Origin: Setophaga petechia
Lineage: Eukaryota; Chordata; Aves; Passeriformes; Parulidae
NCBI GenBank assembly: GCA_024362935.1
Contig: JANCRA010000001.1
Location: 49,387,501 to 49,451,500, forward strand
Length of the DNA: 64,000 nucleotides
Direction of reading: 5' to 3'
In this document: one piece after another, positions 1 to 15,200 of the stretch
Layout: each line of letters begins with the position of its first letter
How positions within the stretch are numbered: position 1 is the first letter of the stretch
The notes under the pieces: generated by a model
Seen by the model: the letters and a program-made list of their open reading frames with translations, nothing else
What the model was told of the DNA's origin: nothing
Databases searched by the model: none
Position numbers and translations under genes: made by a program

Positions 1-2508
1 CCATTCCTGGTCCTCCAGTGCAAAATCCCTGGTGCACGGCTCTATCCCTCTGTGGGCTGTGACACTCTCTTGGAAACATGGCCCTCCTTGAGAGGGCAAG
101 GGAAAATGAAGTGACCAAGACCTGATGACTCGACTGCCTGCTCTCAGGACTCTTTGTATTTTCCAGGAATCAAATGTTGCATCAAATCCATGACACAAAA
201 TGACAGCTGAGCAGCTGAGCATCTCTTTTCCCTTCACTGAGTTGATAGCATTAGACACAAGAGCCACTGCAGAGCACAGCCAGCTTGGTGACTGATTTTG
301 GTCTCTTGCTATAAACATTACTTTTATTTCTAAGGTTAAAAGGCTGTCGCAGTGCAGAGATGATGCCTTTCTTTGCATCTTGAAAAACCCTGAAGTTGGC
401 AGTAAATTAAGCACAAGGACAAGGAGAGGAGGTTGAAAACTACCTGTTGTCCAAAGTCCCACCATAACAATAACCTCTTCTGTTAAAGAAGACCAAACAC
501 ACAAGCCAACAAAAGCCAAACTAACTCCACATCTGCAATATTCATTTTAAAACACTTATTTTCATTTTCTGTAATGATCTTTTAGAGATGACATACATCT
601 TGCAGCCTCCTTCTCTCAGCTGACACATTCCTGAGGAGGCTCCTGATGCAATCCATATTAAAGCTAAATTGTCTTAAGACACCAGGAAAATAAACAGAAC
701 CGCAATTGGGGATAAAAATAGGTTGTGTAACTTCAAGGGACCAGCAAAATTTCTGCTTCTAATGTATGTTTGTGAAAATTCACCTTAATTCCCATTCTCT
801 CCAACTTCTTTCTTAGTACACTGTTTAAATCATAAATGCCAGCAAGAAGAAAAATTATTATTCCAAGAAGCAAGGAGGAATCCTCCATACCAACAGTGAT
901 TTCTCTGACTCATTAGCACTTTTTTTCTGAATACTCATAGACTCTGTCCAGAAGAGGTCTAAAAGGAGAGAGTTTAAAATAAACCATGGCAGAGCTGCTG
1001 TAACACCAGTTAATGAGTTGCCTTGCAGCCTATATGTGACCAATTCCCACAGAGTCTGCTGTTGGAATTTAGAGTGATTTAGAGTGATTTCTAGGACCTT
1101 CTATTATCAGAAGCCATAAGCTATTAGAATTTTGAAGAAAATAATGGCAAACAAAACTTTCAAAGGGTATATTCTGTTTAATTGTGTGATGGTTGTTTAT
1201 CTAGGACAGGGCACTTCAGAAGCTCTGTTTCCTGGCCAATTTAAAGTAATTGTCAAAGTCTGTTCCCATATTCCTAAAAAGGTCATTTCACTAAGTCCTA
1301 GCTTTTGCAGTGAAAGCAAGCTGGAAAGAACTTTTATAAAATGCTTAGAAAGCTGAGTGGAAAAAACTCCAGGATTTCAGAAAGGAGACCAGTGTCAGAT
1401 GGAAGGAAGCAGTTTAGGAGCAGAAGTACTAGCCAAAAATGATAAGGAGAGGAAGACAGTAATTTAGAAAGCAGTGTTAAGAGAATGCTAAGAAAAGTTT
1501 GGAAATTACATTAAACTTTCATATAGGATGAGATAATTTCATGTGCACTTACACTGATAAAGTTGGTTTATATACAGGCATTAGTTTCTCATATGTTCTA
1601 AGACTCAAATTTGTTTCCACAGCCAAAGTCCTAAAGTTACCTAAAATTAAAATTCCTTCCAGTTTAAGATAAGTTGACCCAGTTCAATGTAATGAAATAG
1701 CCAACCATGAACAAAAGTGAGTTTCAGGAAAATAAAAATTGGTGCAATTATATCTCAAATTCTACTAATAATGGGTTCTATATTTTCATAAAAATCAGAT
1801 ACTAAATCTCAGCACAGCTCTAGGAGTTAAGCCTGTGATATGTCCTCATCTTTGGTTCATCAAAAACCTTTGCTTTCCAAGAGAATTAATTTTTAACAGA
1901 ATAAAACATCTGCTCCAAGTGAAAAAGTAGGTTGTAGAGCAATCATTCTGGAATATCTTTTCTGGAACAACAGTATAGATCAAAAAATCCTCATTTTTAT
2001 TTCATATAAACTATTACACTACCTTCTCTTCTCCCATCTTCACTCTCAACTGAGTAAAAATATGAAATATGAAAGTAAAACTAAGCAAAGTGACATCAGA
2101 CATCAATGACAGGAGGTAAAAATACAGAAAGTACCTGTCAGAAGTATTTCTTAACTTCAACTATACCTATAGAAATAGATAAGAAAGATGAGGGGAAAAA
2201 AGAAGACAAGAAGGAGTTGTAACTTCAGCAGGGTTTTGACAAATCCCAGAGCGTTCCTTTGTCAATCAGACACAAACTCAAAGGCTACTTCAGGTGCTCT
2301 TGCATTCACTTGACTGAGCTGATGTCCAGGGAGAGTGAGTGAGATGTGGGGAGCACAGGGGCTGAACTAAATACCCCAGGACAATATCTTGGTTCCAACA
2401 GGCACAAAATCATGTTCCAGCTCATGGACTATTTAGAGCTGGAGTAGATCTCCTGCTTGTGCACTTTTATTTTTTTTTCCCCAAAGCCATATCCAAATAT
2501 TTCCAAGG

Positions 2509-2544
2509 AAACAAACAAACAAACAAACAAACAAAAAAACAAAC
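2509..2544. repeat. (AAAC)n simple repeat
   Basis: A run of AAAC units with one interruption, continuing into A- and C-rich DNA to about 2640. The apparent minus-strand open frame over it (2429-2620) is a product of this low-complexity sequence. Confidence 0.9.
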
Positions 2545-3239
2545 ACAAAAAAACCCACCAAAACAAAACTCCCTGAAATGCCCCAAAAAACCCTCTCCCG
2601 ATACAAACAAAAAACACCACTAAAAAACTAAAACCACCAAACCCTGCTCTGTTCCACTCTAATCACAAAAGGACAGTAGGAAATCAACCATGTTGACTTC
2701 TCAGGATGGTAGCTTAACAATGATGATAAAATCAAGTGCTCATTTCCTAAAGGTAATACTCCTTTGCATCACTGTTTAAGGGTGCGGCTACTTTTTGAAG
2801 TTAAGCACTGAATGTTTTGCACAGGTTATTTCAAATGGTTTCATGCAATAATTCATCCTCCTGTCTTGGTACTTTTCATTACAAAGAAATTTTCAAATTC
2901 CTCTGGTCAAGTATTTCAAAGTGATTCACATCTACTCTCTCATGAAGTGTTCATTACATAAATTTTAATTTCTGCTGATGTTTTCATGCCAAGCATTGCC
3001 AAATTCCGGGTAATAATTTAAGCTATTTCTTAGCTTGGGTGTCTCAAGTGTAGCCTTGAGAGATCTTGGAGGAAGATGCATTAATTTTGGCATTTCTCTC
3101 AGAAGAATCTGACAACCAAATATTTTTCAAATGATATTTAGAAACACTTGGCTTACTAAAGAGGAATAGCAATTTTATCTGTTTGGTGGATGCAGAAAGT
3201 TGTTTGTACCACCTGAACTGCCCCTTTCTGAAATAAGGA

Positions 3240-3272
3240 AACCTTGTGAGAACCTTGTGAGAACCCTGTGAG
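3240..3272. repeat. 11-base tandem triplicate
   Basis: Three copies of AACCTTGTGAG occur in a row, the third with one T to C change (AACCCTGTGAG). This is a small local duplication with no further structure. Confidence 0.9.
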
Positions 3273-6200
3273 AATGAATTTCTACAGTATTACAATAATT
3301 CCCAGCATACCAAGTTAAAAAAGACAATTATATAAACCTGACATTCTGATACCAGTAAAAATCCATTATGTTCAGATCTGTGCAAAAGCTTATTTTTCCC
3401 CTTGACATTTGGAACAAATCTGCTGATGAATATTTTTTAGATGTTTAAGGACAGGTTTAATTCAAAGAAAACAGAAATCCCAACTTTTTGAATGGCCATT
3501 TGCATGTCCATTTTTCTCTTTACATCTTAGTCCCCAAAATTATTTGAATGAAATATGAAAAAGTAAGAGGTAGTGTCAGTCTCCTCAGGGTGTCTGGTTG
3601 CTGGTTCAGTTCCTCCCTCTCCACTGCCCAACTTGCCAATAACTTAGCTTAAAGGGTAAATCATAATAAAACCAATCACAATAAAACCTTTCCTGTGGCA
3701 GAATATGTTGCTCCTGTATTTTTTTTAGATTTTTTCCAAGATAAATGCATTATTTTCAGTAATTGCAATATATGGTTCACTTTTATTCTCCAGAGAGGAA
3801 GACAACTGTATGTCTGACTTCTCCTAAATCCACCTGCCGAGTTTGTGAGAAAAAATGGCAATATATACATCAGTGGTCCATGCAAAGCTATTGCTTCAGC
3901 TGGCAGTATATTGACATTTCAACAGTATAGATTCTATACAGTATAATCTCTTTATTTTGAATATATATTAGAGGATGATTTCCGGGGTAAAATACAACAT
4001 GTAATATAGAAATACAGGAATCTGTATTTCACTTTCAAAAATGTGCATTGATAATATCTTAGTAGCTTTCAGCTTGGAAAATGTTTCTTATGTGACTATT
4101 GGGAAGGGGATTAATTTCTTGCTCTGGGTTTCTGTTCTGTTTTTTCAAGGTATTACCAATAAAAACTTCTTTGCATGACATTCACTGCCAGTTTACAGGA
4201 TTTGTTCACAGTATTTAGTATGCAAACAATATCAATAATGGTAGCAATTTTGATTACACTCAGAAATAAAGTGCATAACCCCTCAGCTTTTTCACTTTTG
4301 CTTCACTAGACTTGTTAGAAGCAGCAGAAAAAAAAAAAAGTTATTGATATTACCCACCATGAACAGCCAGATTAGACAATCCACTAATGTAGAGAATGGA
4401 AAACAGAAGAGACACAGAAGAAAGAATGCAAGCATAGGACTCATCCTAAAGGGACTATTTCAGCTCAGAGACCTCTGTTCCTTGAACACAGCCTGGATAA
4501 AAGAAGAAAGAAGGACCTCTGCACTTCCTTCTTCTTCCCATTAATGAGCACAGTGGCAATAGCATGACCTTTCCTTTGATAGTATAAAAGACAGGAGGAA
4601 ATTCTAAAAGCTTATCCAGAGTACTTGACACCAGTAGGAAAAAAGGACTGGTTTAATTCCTAATCTAACTTATCCCTCTCTCCTAAACAAAACACAACAA
4701 CACAAACAAAAAAAGAGAGCCCTTCAAAAGTGATAACTTACTGGGAGTGTCTTCATCTATTGTTTAGGCAAGAATGGCAGGGACTCCTGTACTTATGCCA
4801 GGCTCATGCTTGTGTCTCATTTCCAGTGTCTGAGCATGTCACGACCGTTTCTTGTAGCCAACTGTGCTTGTTACAATCAGATAAAAGGGAGGGGAGACCT
4901 CCCCCTGCCTGCTTAGCTCTTCACTGTAAGCAGCCATCTAAAGGCACGGCAGGGCTTTCCTTCACCTGGACTTTGCAGTGCTGCACATCAGCATTTTCTT
5001 AGGATGGAAACAGCACCACACAGAAAAACAGATAGCTACTAGCACTGCCACTGCCAGGCACTCAGGTTCGAACTCCTGCATTTGCTCTAAAACACCAGAC
5101 CTCTACCAGAAAGACAGGTCTCCATCTTCTACTCACTGCTGTTTCTGAGATGACCTTTCAATTACTTACAGGAGCATGAGCCCTGTGTTCTACCTGTACA
5201 AAACCAGAAATGGGAACACAAATGAATTGCCATAACAGAGCTTCAGGACCAAATTCTCCCAATTTTCTACTTGCTCTATAGTGTAGAAGCCATGCTAATC
5301 AAGAGGAAAGGAAGCAAAAGAATCGGAAAGGACCCTTCCATGGCAGCACTGGACTTCTTTAATCACTCTGTAGCCACTCTAACACATTGGAGCAAAACAC
5401 CTTCATTTCTGCAGCATTCCAGCCTGAATCACCAAGTAAATATTTCAAATGCTGTACACTTTAGAAAATCAATTTCAGACACTAGGCTAATGAGCCTTTC
5501 CTCTGGGAGTTTCTTAGGATGCTAGAAAAGTTCCTAAATTACAGTGTTGATTTAAACCTATTAAAGCAGCTATTCACTAACTTTCAAAACAACAAATGAT
5601 TGTACTGTCTTCTGGCTAGAAGAAACAATTACTGGTGCATTTGGAACATACAGTTCTCTCTATAAAACTTAAACAGTTGTTTTTTTCCTGACTGTTCTAA
5701 ATACTGTTTAGGCATCTGAAGTGATGAAGATTGTGTATCAGTAAATCGCCTCATTTGAAGTACAAATCTTCAAAACTGCATGAGGAAAAGGCAACAGATA
5801 AACCACCACAAGACCAATTATATTTCCTGTTTGTATTATTCAAATATCTGAAAGTGAAATGTAAGACAAGGACACTTTGCTGGAATGTAAAACAGGTTCA
5901 GCATTAATCTTGGTCTGGTTTCCTCTGCATGACAAAAAATTGGTCACCTATGTCAACACAGCTTATTCACCCTGAGAGGCAGATGAGGGTCTGGTCTTTG
6001 ATGGGTTTGGATACAGCCCAATTTGAAACGACTCAAGCAAATGTCACTTAAGATCAATCTACCTTCCACACCTTCAATTACCCTTGAAAACAGAAGCCTG
6101 CTCCTGCATTTCACGACACTTAATAACTTTGTTATTAGGTCATCTTACATGGCTGAACTAAGCTAAGAGGCTAAAATCCATAGCAATAGGATCCTTTCCC

Positions 6201-9200
6201 AAATATTTGAATTTCAAAGAGGTGAAGCTGTGGCAAGGAGTGAAGAGACTTGGCCACCTTTAGATGTCAAGTAATTAGCATGCACAGGAGTATAGATTAC
6301 TGTCCCCTACAATTAATACAAGAAGTTATCAAAATTTTCAAGGTTTTCTTTTTTTTTTCCTATTTTACTACTAAAATCCCCTGTTGTCATGATAGCAGAA
6401 GTTTTCAATTTTCCTTGGACATAAATTTTAACTTCTGGTTTTAGCTAAGTCTGCAAGACAGGTCTTATAAATGGAAACATCCGCAGACCCTGAAATCTAG
6501 CACAGTTATGATATCTCTCTAATGACTTCATCCTGGTGAAAGCAAGGTACTGCCAGTCAACAGAGGGTAAAATTTCATTTTGCTATTTATGAAATATGAA
6601 TAAAAAAATTATGTTTTTCCTCAATGGCATAAAATGAAAGTGCTGAATTTTGAAGTCCGCAAATCTCATGTGGATTTTACCTCAACTCAGACACTATACT
6701 GGTGTTTGGAAATATGAGCCTTTCTGTGAAATTCCCATGAAAATCCAATTTACCTACTTTATAATTTTAAAAGCTTAAACTATAGGGCATGGTTTGTGTT
6801 CTCAGAAGCCTTGAAACTGATTTGGTGTTTTCCTAAGCTTTGTTGAATAGTTTGTGACCTTCCTCCTCTCCTCCAAATGTCTCTCTTTAAAATATTAATA
6901 CTTAGAAGTCAAGAAAAAAAATGAAAAGCATGTATGTCCAACAAAGAGATAAGAACAGTAGATCATGGGTCTTAAGATGATAAAAAAAAATTCCTGAGAA
7001 CAGCTTTAGAACATATTCAAAAATAATTTTACAAAAAGGAACCAATGAGGAAATGTACTTTCTCTTATAAAAAATTACCTCCCAAGACTATAATCTTTTC
7101 TGTAAATATGGATGAATGTGTATTACAAAAATCAAGACTTATAAAATGCTCTACTCCTGAAAAATGCCACTGAAATTCCCATTATAAATATACTTCTTGT
7201 ACCCAGAAGAAATATTTAAAATCCTGGAGGAATAGTGATTAAATTTTACCTGTCTTGCAAAATAACATAACTACTCAACCATCCATTTAATCTGATCATA
7301 ACACCAGTAACCCAAAGCTACGCACACTCCAGCAGTAATTCCAATGTTACTTTCACTCATTTCTGGTTTTGCATTTGCACAACATATTATGAACAAATAA
7401 GAAAATATGTCTCCACCCACGCACAGACCTGAATGAGAGTCAGGAGAAGCACAACTCCATATTAATATAAAGTTTCCTGTCAGCAGAGATAATTAAGTGA
7501 TGCGTAGCATTATAACATCTGAACTTGGCTAGTTTCCTACCCACTCCAACTGAGGACAAAGAAAGCTTGTGTCTGCCTAAAATGTATTCCACAGGCACAA
7601 CCCATTGGAAATTCATCTGTTACCAACTTCCCACCCCAAGGACAAAGTCAAACCTTTCAGCTGCACTGCAAAAATTGGTCCGTGTGTGTGAATTCACAGG
7701 TTTGTGAGAATGTGCTAGTTGTAGTATGTTCTCTCTAGTGAAATTCCAGGAAAATTTAATTGTACTTTCTCATTTCAGCCACATTCTAATTTCTTGATAT
7801 TAGTATTGTTATGGATTCATGATTTTATGCCTGCAAATTATCATTGTTATTTTTCTCATTATTATTGTTATAGTTATTATTATATTGTATTTATAGTTAT
7901 GTTTAGGCATCTTGAGAAGAAAATGCTTCAGAAGCATTTTTTTAATGAACTTTACATTCCAAAATAAACATTCAAATGCTGGCTTTTCACTGCAACTCAT
8001 TAAAATTCAGAGGTCTCAAGAATTATGTCTTCTGATCAAGTACTTTTACAGCTTTTACTTTTAAAGCTGAAAAATTTAGCCTCCTTATATACACTTAAAC
8101 ACGCAATAGAACTGTCAGATATTCTGAATGAGTAATTTATAATGCAGATAGCTGAACTTGCCTATAGTTATTTGAGGAGCATTTTTTGTCTCTCCAATCT
8201 TGGCCATCTCTTCTACTGTTCAAACAGCAGAAGTTTGAACATCTGTCCTTCTGACTTGAGAGTTGTTAACCCTTGGATTTCATACCTACTTTACATCAAT
8301 TTTCAGTGGTGATTGTGTCATTAATATAACATATATGTATGATATATTTAGAAGAATTAGATATATCAAATAAAACACATGAATATATTTAAGAGATACC
8401 TAAGGCACATGTGATATTCAATGGGCATTAGAATATTGTACCATAAACCAACATTTTTAAGAGTGTAGTTGCAGCAATACCTAAGCATACACTTGAACAC
8501 TAACCCACCTGCTGGGATTCCAAAAGGTCTACATCATATAAATTTCTCCTGAGGAAAATATTTGGATTAAAAATCAAAGGGAATTTTATATGTTTAACCT
8601 CCCTACATGTCAGTGATAGATTTTCAGGCATCAATATAGATTTAATAACACTTCTAATGTTCAATATGCTTACGAATTTAAACTGAAAGTTGGCATGCAT
8701 CTCAAGTCATTTGAAATTCTGAAAGTAGATGATTTAGTTCAATCTGTATGAATAGCTTAATGGAGTATTTCCATTTCATAATGTCAGGAGCCAACCATGG
8801 GTATCTAAATTTAGATTCAAGGCTTAATTCCTTGTCTGCATTGTAGACTAGCAGTTACCTTAAGGACTGATAACACTGATACTGGAAACCCCATTGTTCT
8901 CTGAGTCAAATATATGAAGGAATATACTTTGTCCTTTTTTTGACTCTGAAATTAAAAGCATGACCTGTCTTCATTTTCCTATTGCCAAGTAAAAGCTTGT
9001 TGAATTAATTGTGTCTGACATTTTATAATGAGTCTTTTCTTACAGCTCTAAATCTTTTCTAAACTAATTACAAATAATGTACATAAAATTATATGAGTGA
9101 GATGTGTGACAGAGGTCTTCATAATTTCCAACTGTGAAGAACAGATTCTTCTAAGAACCCCAACACTTACTGCTAAATTCCCAACTTCAGTGGTAATTTG

Positions 9201-12200
9201 ATGCCTCATTCTCACAGGTTCATTAATTTAGATGTCAAATTTGAGTTTGAGTGTCCATACTTTTGCTATACAACTTGAACCAATCATAATATTTCTGACT
9301 TTCTCTCACATGACATGTCTCAGAGCAGTAGACTTGATCTCAGGGACACACTTCAGTACTTCTTTAAGCATCATGTTTGACTTAGCAAATTTTAATTACA
9401 TTGCAGTAGTTATATGAAGGGCAAAGTACAATTATTAGAATTCATATAAACTCATTTATGAGCTAGTTCTAATCTATATAATCAAAATAGACACCATTTT
9501 ACATTTGCTTACTATTGAGACTATGTATATTTGCATATGGTATCTGAGCATAAAAAATAGAGATGCAGGAACTTAGTGACAAGCAATGTGCTTCAGCAAA
9601 GAAAACTGCAGGAATGTCTTTATGAAATACCACATACAGCCTGAGACCTGTCAGAGTAACCTCCTCCAGAAGTATTTCAAACAAACTTATGTGAAAAGCT
9701 CTCTTTGATATCATGCCAGACTTATAAAAACAAACCAACTCTGAAAAACTGAAAAGACAGTTTCATTTAATTGTTCCCCAAATCTACTCTGCAGCAGCTG
9801 AAAAAACAAAATTAGAAAGTCTGAGCTCCAGCCTAGAGATTATGTGTGTCTAATACAAGATAATGGGAACACTTTACTGTTGTAATCGTGACGTCTTTTT
9901 TACTGGTTCAATTAGCACGACAAGGTAATTTATACAATTCTGAGCTAACGTATTTGAAACAATGGGAATGTCATGTTTGCTGCTTTTAAAATGAACTACT
10001 CATTTTCTAAGTAGCTGTGTCACTTGCTCTTGCTCTCTTTTTACTCTTTTTTCCACCATCTCTAAAATCAGTTTCCATTATACAGCAAGAAAGCTGCAAG
10101 GACAGCAATGCAAATACTGGATTTCTTAGTTAAAATACCAATGTTTGTGAAGTGCTTTGAAAATGTAAAAAGCCAAGGATATAGATAGTGATTTTACTAA
10201 AAGTAATGAAAGGACAAGGAATATTGCCACTAGGTAAAAAGATATTTCCTTACTGTACATCCAGATGTTTAAAAAGAGACAAACATTGTGAAATCGCTAT
10301 GTAAAATGAAAACCTTTGCCAAGCTTGTGATTAGGTAACAAAAGCAGTTCAAGTGTGACAGGACACAATACCCCAAACTCTGTCTCTCTCCAAGAGATGG
10401 GCACTGTCAGAATAACCTCCTCAGCTTAAGGGCTGCCTGTGTCAGACACTAACAGGCACAAACTAGTGCCAGAAATAGCAGTCACCTCTTCAGTGTGAAT
10501 GGGCATATGTTAACACAGCTTCAGGTTTGCAGCAGTGAAAGAGCTGTGTGATCTCTTGTCAATGAGCAGTGTGGGAGCACCTTTAGCAAAGTCAGTTCAC
10601 CGCCATGCCCTTGAGAGAAATATTTTTTTGGTAAAGAGCCAGCCTATTTTGAAGCCACACATGCTACCTGAACTTGACAGGCTTACATTGTTCTCTCTCC
10701 TTTTTGTTATGTATGGCTTGGTACTACTAAAGTTTTTAATTGATGCATTAATTTCAGAATGCACTGTCCTACTTAAAAAAAGAAACTGCTTTAACATTAT
10801 CAAGAATGATATAACTTCAAAGCACTTAATTGCTACTGAAAGTAAGGTGCATTCCTTGAAAATAATTCCATAATTACTGTTAAGCTGTTTGGGGATTATG
10901 TGTGCATTTAAGAAAATAACTTGTTTACGAAAATGGAAAACATCCTGCTGCACTAGTGGAAACTGCAGTGGGAGAGAAAATCTGCTTTGGCATGTCATTT
11001 CCAGTGGCTTGGAATATTGACATCCACCTCTGATCTCCCCCAGAATGACTTTGGTATTTGAGATGGTCAGTGGTCAGTCTACTTCAGCATTGCTGAAGTT
11101 TAGGAGAAATGCCTGTCACATTTCAGTGACACTCAAAGTCCTTTAACATCTTACTAGCTCTGAAATGTCTTCCTGCCTTCCTTCTATGACAGTCCCTGTT
11201 CATTGGACAGAAACAGTATAGCAGGTTTAAAAAAGATGAAATAAATATATGTCTCAGAAGTATTTTATTTAAAGACTGTAATTAAATGATGCTCTAGCAT
11301 TCTACACTACCAGAAACATTAGTTCTTGGTTAACCAAGGGAAAATATTTATCCATCTGTCACACAAAACAGTGTCCCTGACATTCTACAAGGAACTAATT
11401 GCTATGGATAATTTGATCTTTAAGAATGAAAGATTTGTGGCTCCATCATTACCAAAACTGGAAATGTCAAACATAATTCCTCTGGGATTAAAGAGGAAAG
11501 AAACCACAACCTTAGAGCCAGAGAAACATTGCTTTTTCTTTAGAGGAATATACAAATATTGAAGGACACACTCATTTTTGGAGAATGTTAAAAGAGAGAG
11601 CACAAAAGGCTAATTTATCTTTCCAGAGAATGTATTACACAGAAGGCCAACTGAGGAGGTAATGTTGCACTAGATAAATCAAAATGTACGCAACTATCTA
11701 CAGGAGACAAACAATAGAAAAAAGCCAATGTGCTCAAACTGCAGAAAATTAGATGTTGTTACTTTTACCAATGACTTAGGAAACTCTCTACAATAGCTGT
11801 GTTTATGAAAAACACCCAGGATTTAATTTCAACAAGTGTTTATGGACTTTGTGTTTGTTTTTTTTTTTTTTCATTTCAGTAATCACAATGTATAGAAAGA
11901 AGATCTAGACAACAATTTTTCACCTGAATGAATATGGCTGTAAAACAGCACAACAGCACAAGAAATTAAATTAGGACACAGACACATTGAAAAACAGTTC
12001 AAATCCAGATATGATGCTAGGATTACTACAAATAAGACAAACCCTGATTTAGACTGAATATTTAACTAAGTCTTAGAGCAGAAGTGTTTTATCCCTCTTG
12101 TGCTTTTACAGTATCTAGTACAAGTGGGCTCACAGAAAGAGTAGTCCATAAGCACTACACTTAAAATTCCAGAAGGAATTGACAGTATATGCTCTTGGAA

Positions 12201-15200
12201 GACAAGAAGATATGAGCAGGTCAGGTATCAATGAAATAAAAGACAATGAAATAAAACCTTAGTACATTACAAAGCATGCAAGTTGTGGATGCAGTCAGTA
12301 CAACTGCACTTAAGCATTCAGAGCTACTCAGCTGCTCCAGACATCGTAATTTATGTTACAAAATTTCTGAATGAATGAACTATGAGAACAGAAACCTCAT
12401 TCTTCCTTCACAATTGTAAAATAATTTCATCTAGTTACATTGGAATTCCCTTGCATTTTAACTGCAATGGTATTCACGATATTTTATGTTACCCAATATG
12501 TTTTTTGATTATCAAGTTTATTTATAAGAGTTTCAGTAATAATTTAGTTTGTGACTTTAATACCCATTTTAACAGCTTGCTGTACTGACCAATTAATACT
12601 AAAGCCAAATAATATTATATCATGGCTTTATGACTTCAAGAAACACACTTCATATTTCAAGTTTTAATGGCTATACAGATGCAGTAAAAAAGGCATTACA
12701 TTTATTGGAAGACTGTTAACGGAAGGAAACATTCTAGCTATCCTACATGAAAAGTGGGGTTAGAGTCATAGAATCATATGAGTAGACCAAATATTTCACA
12801 ACTAAGCAAACAGTTGAACAAGCGAAAGAGTTGGCACAGAGGTGCTACAACAGGCAAGGGGGAAGGAGGAAACCACAGCCGACAGGAAATTATGAGATTG
12901 TGGGACCTCAGTGCAAATAAACCTTTAACAGCATTGCACATTCCACAAGGAAGTCCCGTGGGTCAAAACCCACTGGGCCCATGGACAAAGATGAGAGAGA
13001 TCCTGCCTCCTGAAATTTGGTATCTGAAGGGTAAAAACAAGACAGATCACTTAGGCAGGTGGACAGAGTGATAGGTAGAGAAGAGAAAGAGGAACAAAGA
13101 TGAAAGGGAGTATTAGTCACCCCAGTAGGCAGTTGTCTCAGCTTAACAGCTGCCTGTACATTGTCAAGTTAATCATAGGAGAGGTGACAAAAGAGTTTGG
13201 AAGAAAGGTCAGAGGCAGGATAATGAATTGGTTTAGTGTGAATCAGTAATATGCTCTTTCCACGTGCAAGGGAAAATCGTCGAAGTGAGATCACTCAGAA
13301 GAAAGCAGTGAACATTAATAGATGGGCAAAGCAAACAGGAGCTGACATCTGAATACCATTTAAAATTAAAAAAAAGCAACATTCAATAATTCAAAAAGGG
13401 CTCTGGGAAAACACAAAAGCTTTGTATTCTACACCACTAAGAAGGCAGACTCAAGAACAGGGAGAGCAACAAGCTAGAAAAGAAGACAACCTTTCATCAG
13501 TATTATGAATAACTTCAAACTGGGTGAGATTGTATTTATCAAGAGCAGAGAAAGAGATTTTGCAATTGCAACACATTGTAGCTGTGCACCTTTTATTGAG
13601 AAATTCTGCACCCGAAAGTTACTTCCTAAACAGAATCAGCTATTTTGAAATGCTGGGCAGATATGAAGATCCAGAGAAAAGGGAAACTTGAGCAATAAGG
13701 AATGGATGAGAATATAGCAGCTTGGCCAGAATAATTAAACAAATAAAGGTTAAAACTTGCTTAAGTTTAGGTGATTAGATATTGAACAGATGTCTGAAAG
13801 ACAGGGAGCACGTTTAAGTTGCATGAAAATCCATAAAGAACAATCAGCAGTCATTAGTACAGAGCAGATTCTGAATTTATGTTCCCAAACATAATTTTCC
13901 AGACTTAGAGACAACAGCAGGAAATAATTATGCCCAACTGCAAATCACCAGCATCCCTACTGTGAGAGTCATCCATAGGATGAAAGCTTGGGTAAGAACT
14001 ATTCAATTAATAAACTTACCGTAGCAAGCTCTCAGAGACAAGAATTCACTGATGTTGATAAATTTTGTTGACTTGTAACTATTGCCATCAAAATATTAGT
14101 AAGAAAAGAACTTCCTTTTCCATCCTAAATTTTCCTGTAGGGAAGAGACGATGTGACTATATTTATACCTTTGTTACCATTAATAAACAGAGAACTTCAA
14201 TTCATGGGAATTAGCAGTATGGAAAAACACAATAGATATCACCAATATATAAAAAAAGAAACATTTTTGTGCAGAATATGCACAATTGTGAAAGAAGAAT
14301 CAAATGCTACACATTGAACAAAAGATATTAACAGCAGTGGGTTGTGTCAAACAAATCCACCCTACAGCTACCATGGATAAAAGCTCCTTGAAAAAATTAA
14401 CACCGCTAGGAAAATCAATTAAAGTCATACAAAAAGAAACAGTGAAACATTTTTGTGGGAAGAAAAATCCCACTAATTGGGTAAAAGTAGAAAAATGCTG
14501 TTCATTTGCACAAATATTCTTTGGTGTGAAAAATGCTCTTATGAAAAACATCTCATGGTGCATTTGTCTTAAATTCATCATGCTTCTTCATCAGAGTAAA
14601 CTATCACCACTAAGTGCTGCATTTTCTGAAAATCTGGTATTTTGTATATCACATAATATTAAACCAAAACCGCAAAACCCATCAGAACAAGAAGTGAAAC
14701 CCTTGAGCAAGAAGAGGTGCCGGACTAAGCAAACTGCAGAACGAGCTTAAGTCAGCATGGAAACTGAGAAGCAGACTGCAATGGAAATAAACTCTGAGCT
14801 GTGAGGAGGTTATAGGGTTCTATGTCTTGATTTGGGGTACATGAAAACAAACATCAAATTTTAGAGGTGAAACAAAGAAAACCAAAAATTTTCAAGCAAC
14901 CAGAAGCTAAATGTTCCAGTTTCATATTACAGAGAGCAGTAGGTGTGACTGCCTCAAGCAAGCAAGAAACGCGCATAGAAGCCAAAGAGCTCATCATCTT
15001 CAAATCATAAGCACTTTGACTTGCAGTTAGATTGACTGAACTGGATACAAAATAATGAAAAAAGCAAACTAAACTAAGCTAAAGGAGGAAGGACATCTTA
15101 AGTCATCTAAGCATTAACTCCTGGCAAGGTTAAAAACCCCCAAACTACAAACGGGACTTTATGTGAACACCAGATCATCATATAAATGATGAGAACCCGA

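Noticed and set aside
2429..2620. Minus-strand frame rich in Phe, Cys and Leu
   Set aside because: It is the translation of the (AAAC)n simple repeat and adjacent low-complexity DNA.
10535..10998. Overlapping 112- and 133-codon frames on opposite strands
   Set aside because: Mutually overlapping frames without domain features. A stop-poor stretch explains both.
12762..12781. AGTCATAGAATCATATGAG, resembling the reversed CR1 tail octamers
   Set aside because: The sequence after it does not continue into CR1, so the match is too short to call.
13560..13571. Perfect 12-base palindrome TTGCAATTGCAA, considered as a C/EBP-type site
   Set aside because: Short palindromes of this size are expected in AT-rich DNA, and nothing nearby suggests an enhancer.
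14304..14750. 148-codon plus-strand open frame (longest outside the GRID2 exons)
   Set aside because: No recognisable domain, Lys- and Cys-rich composition typical of translated AT-rich DNA, and a 93-codon open frame opposite it. Best explained by chance in a 64 kb window.
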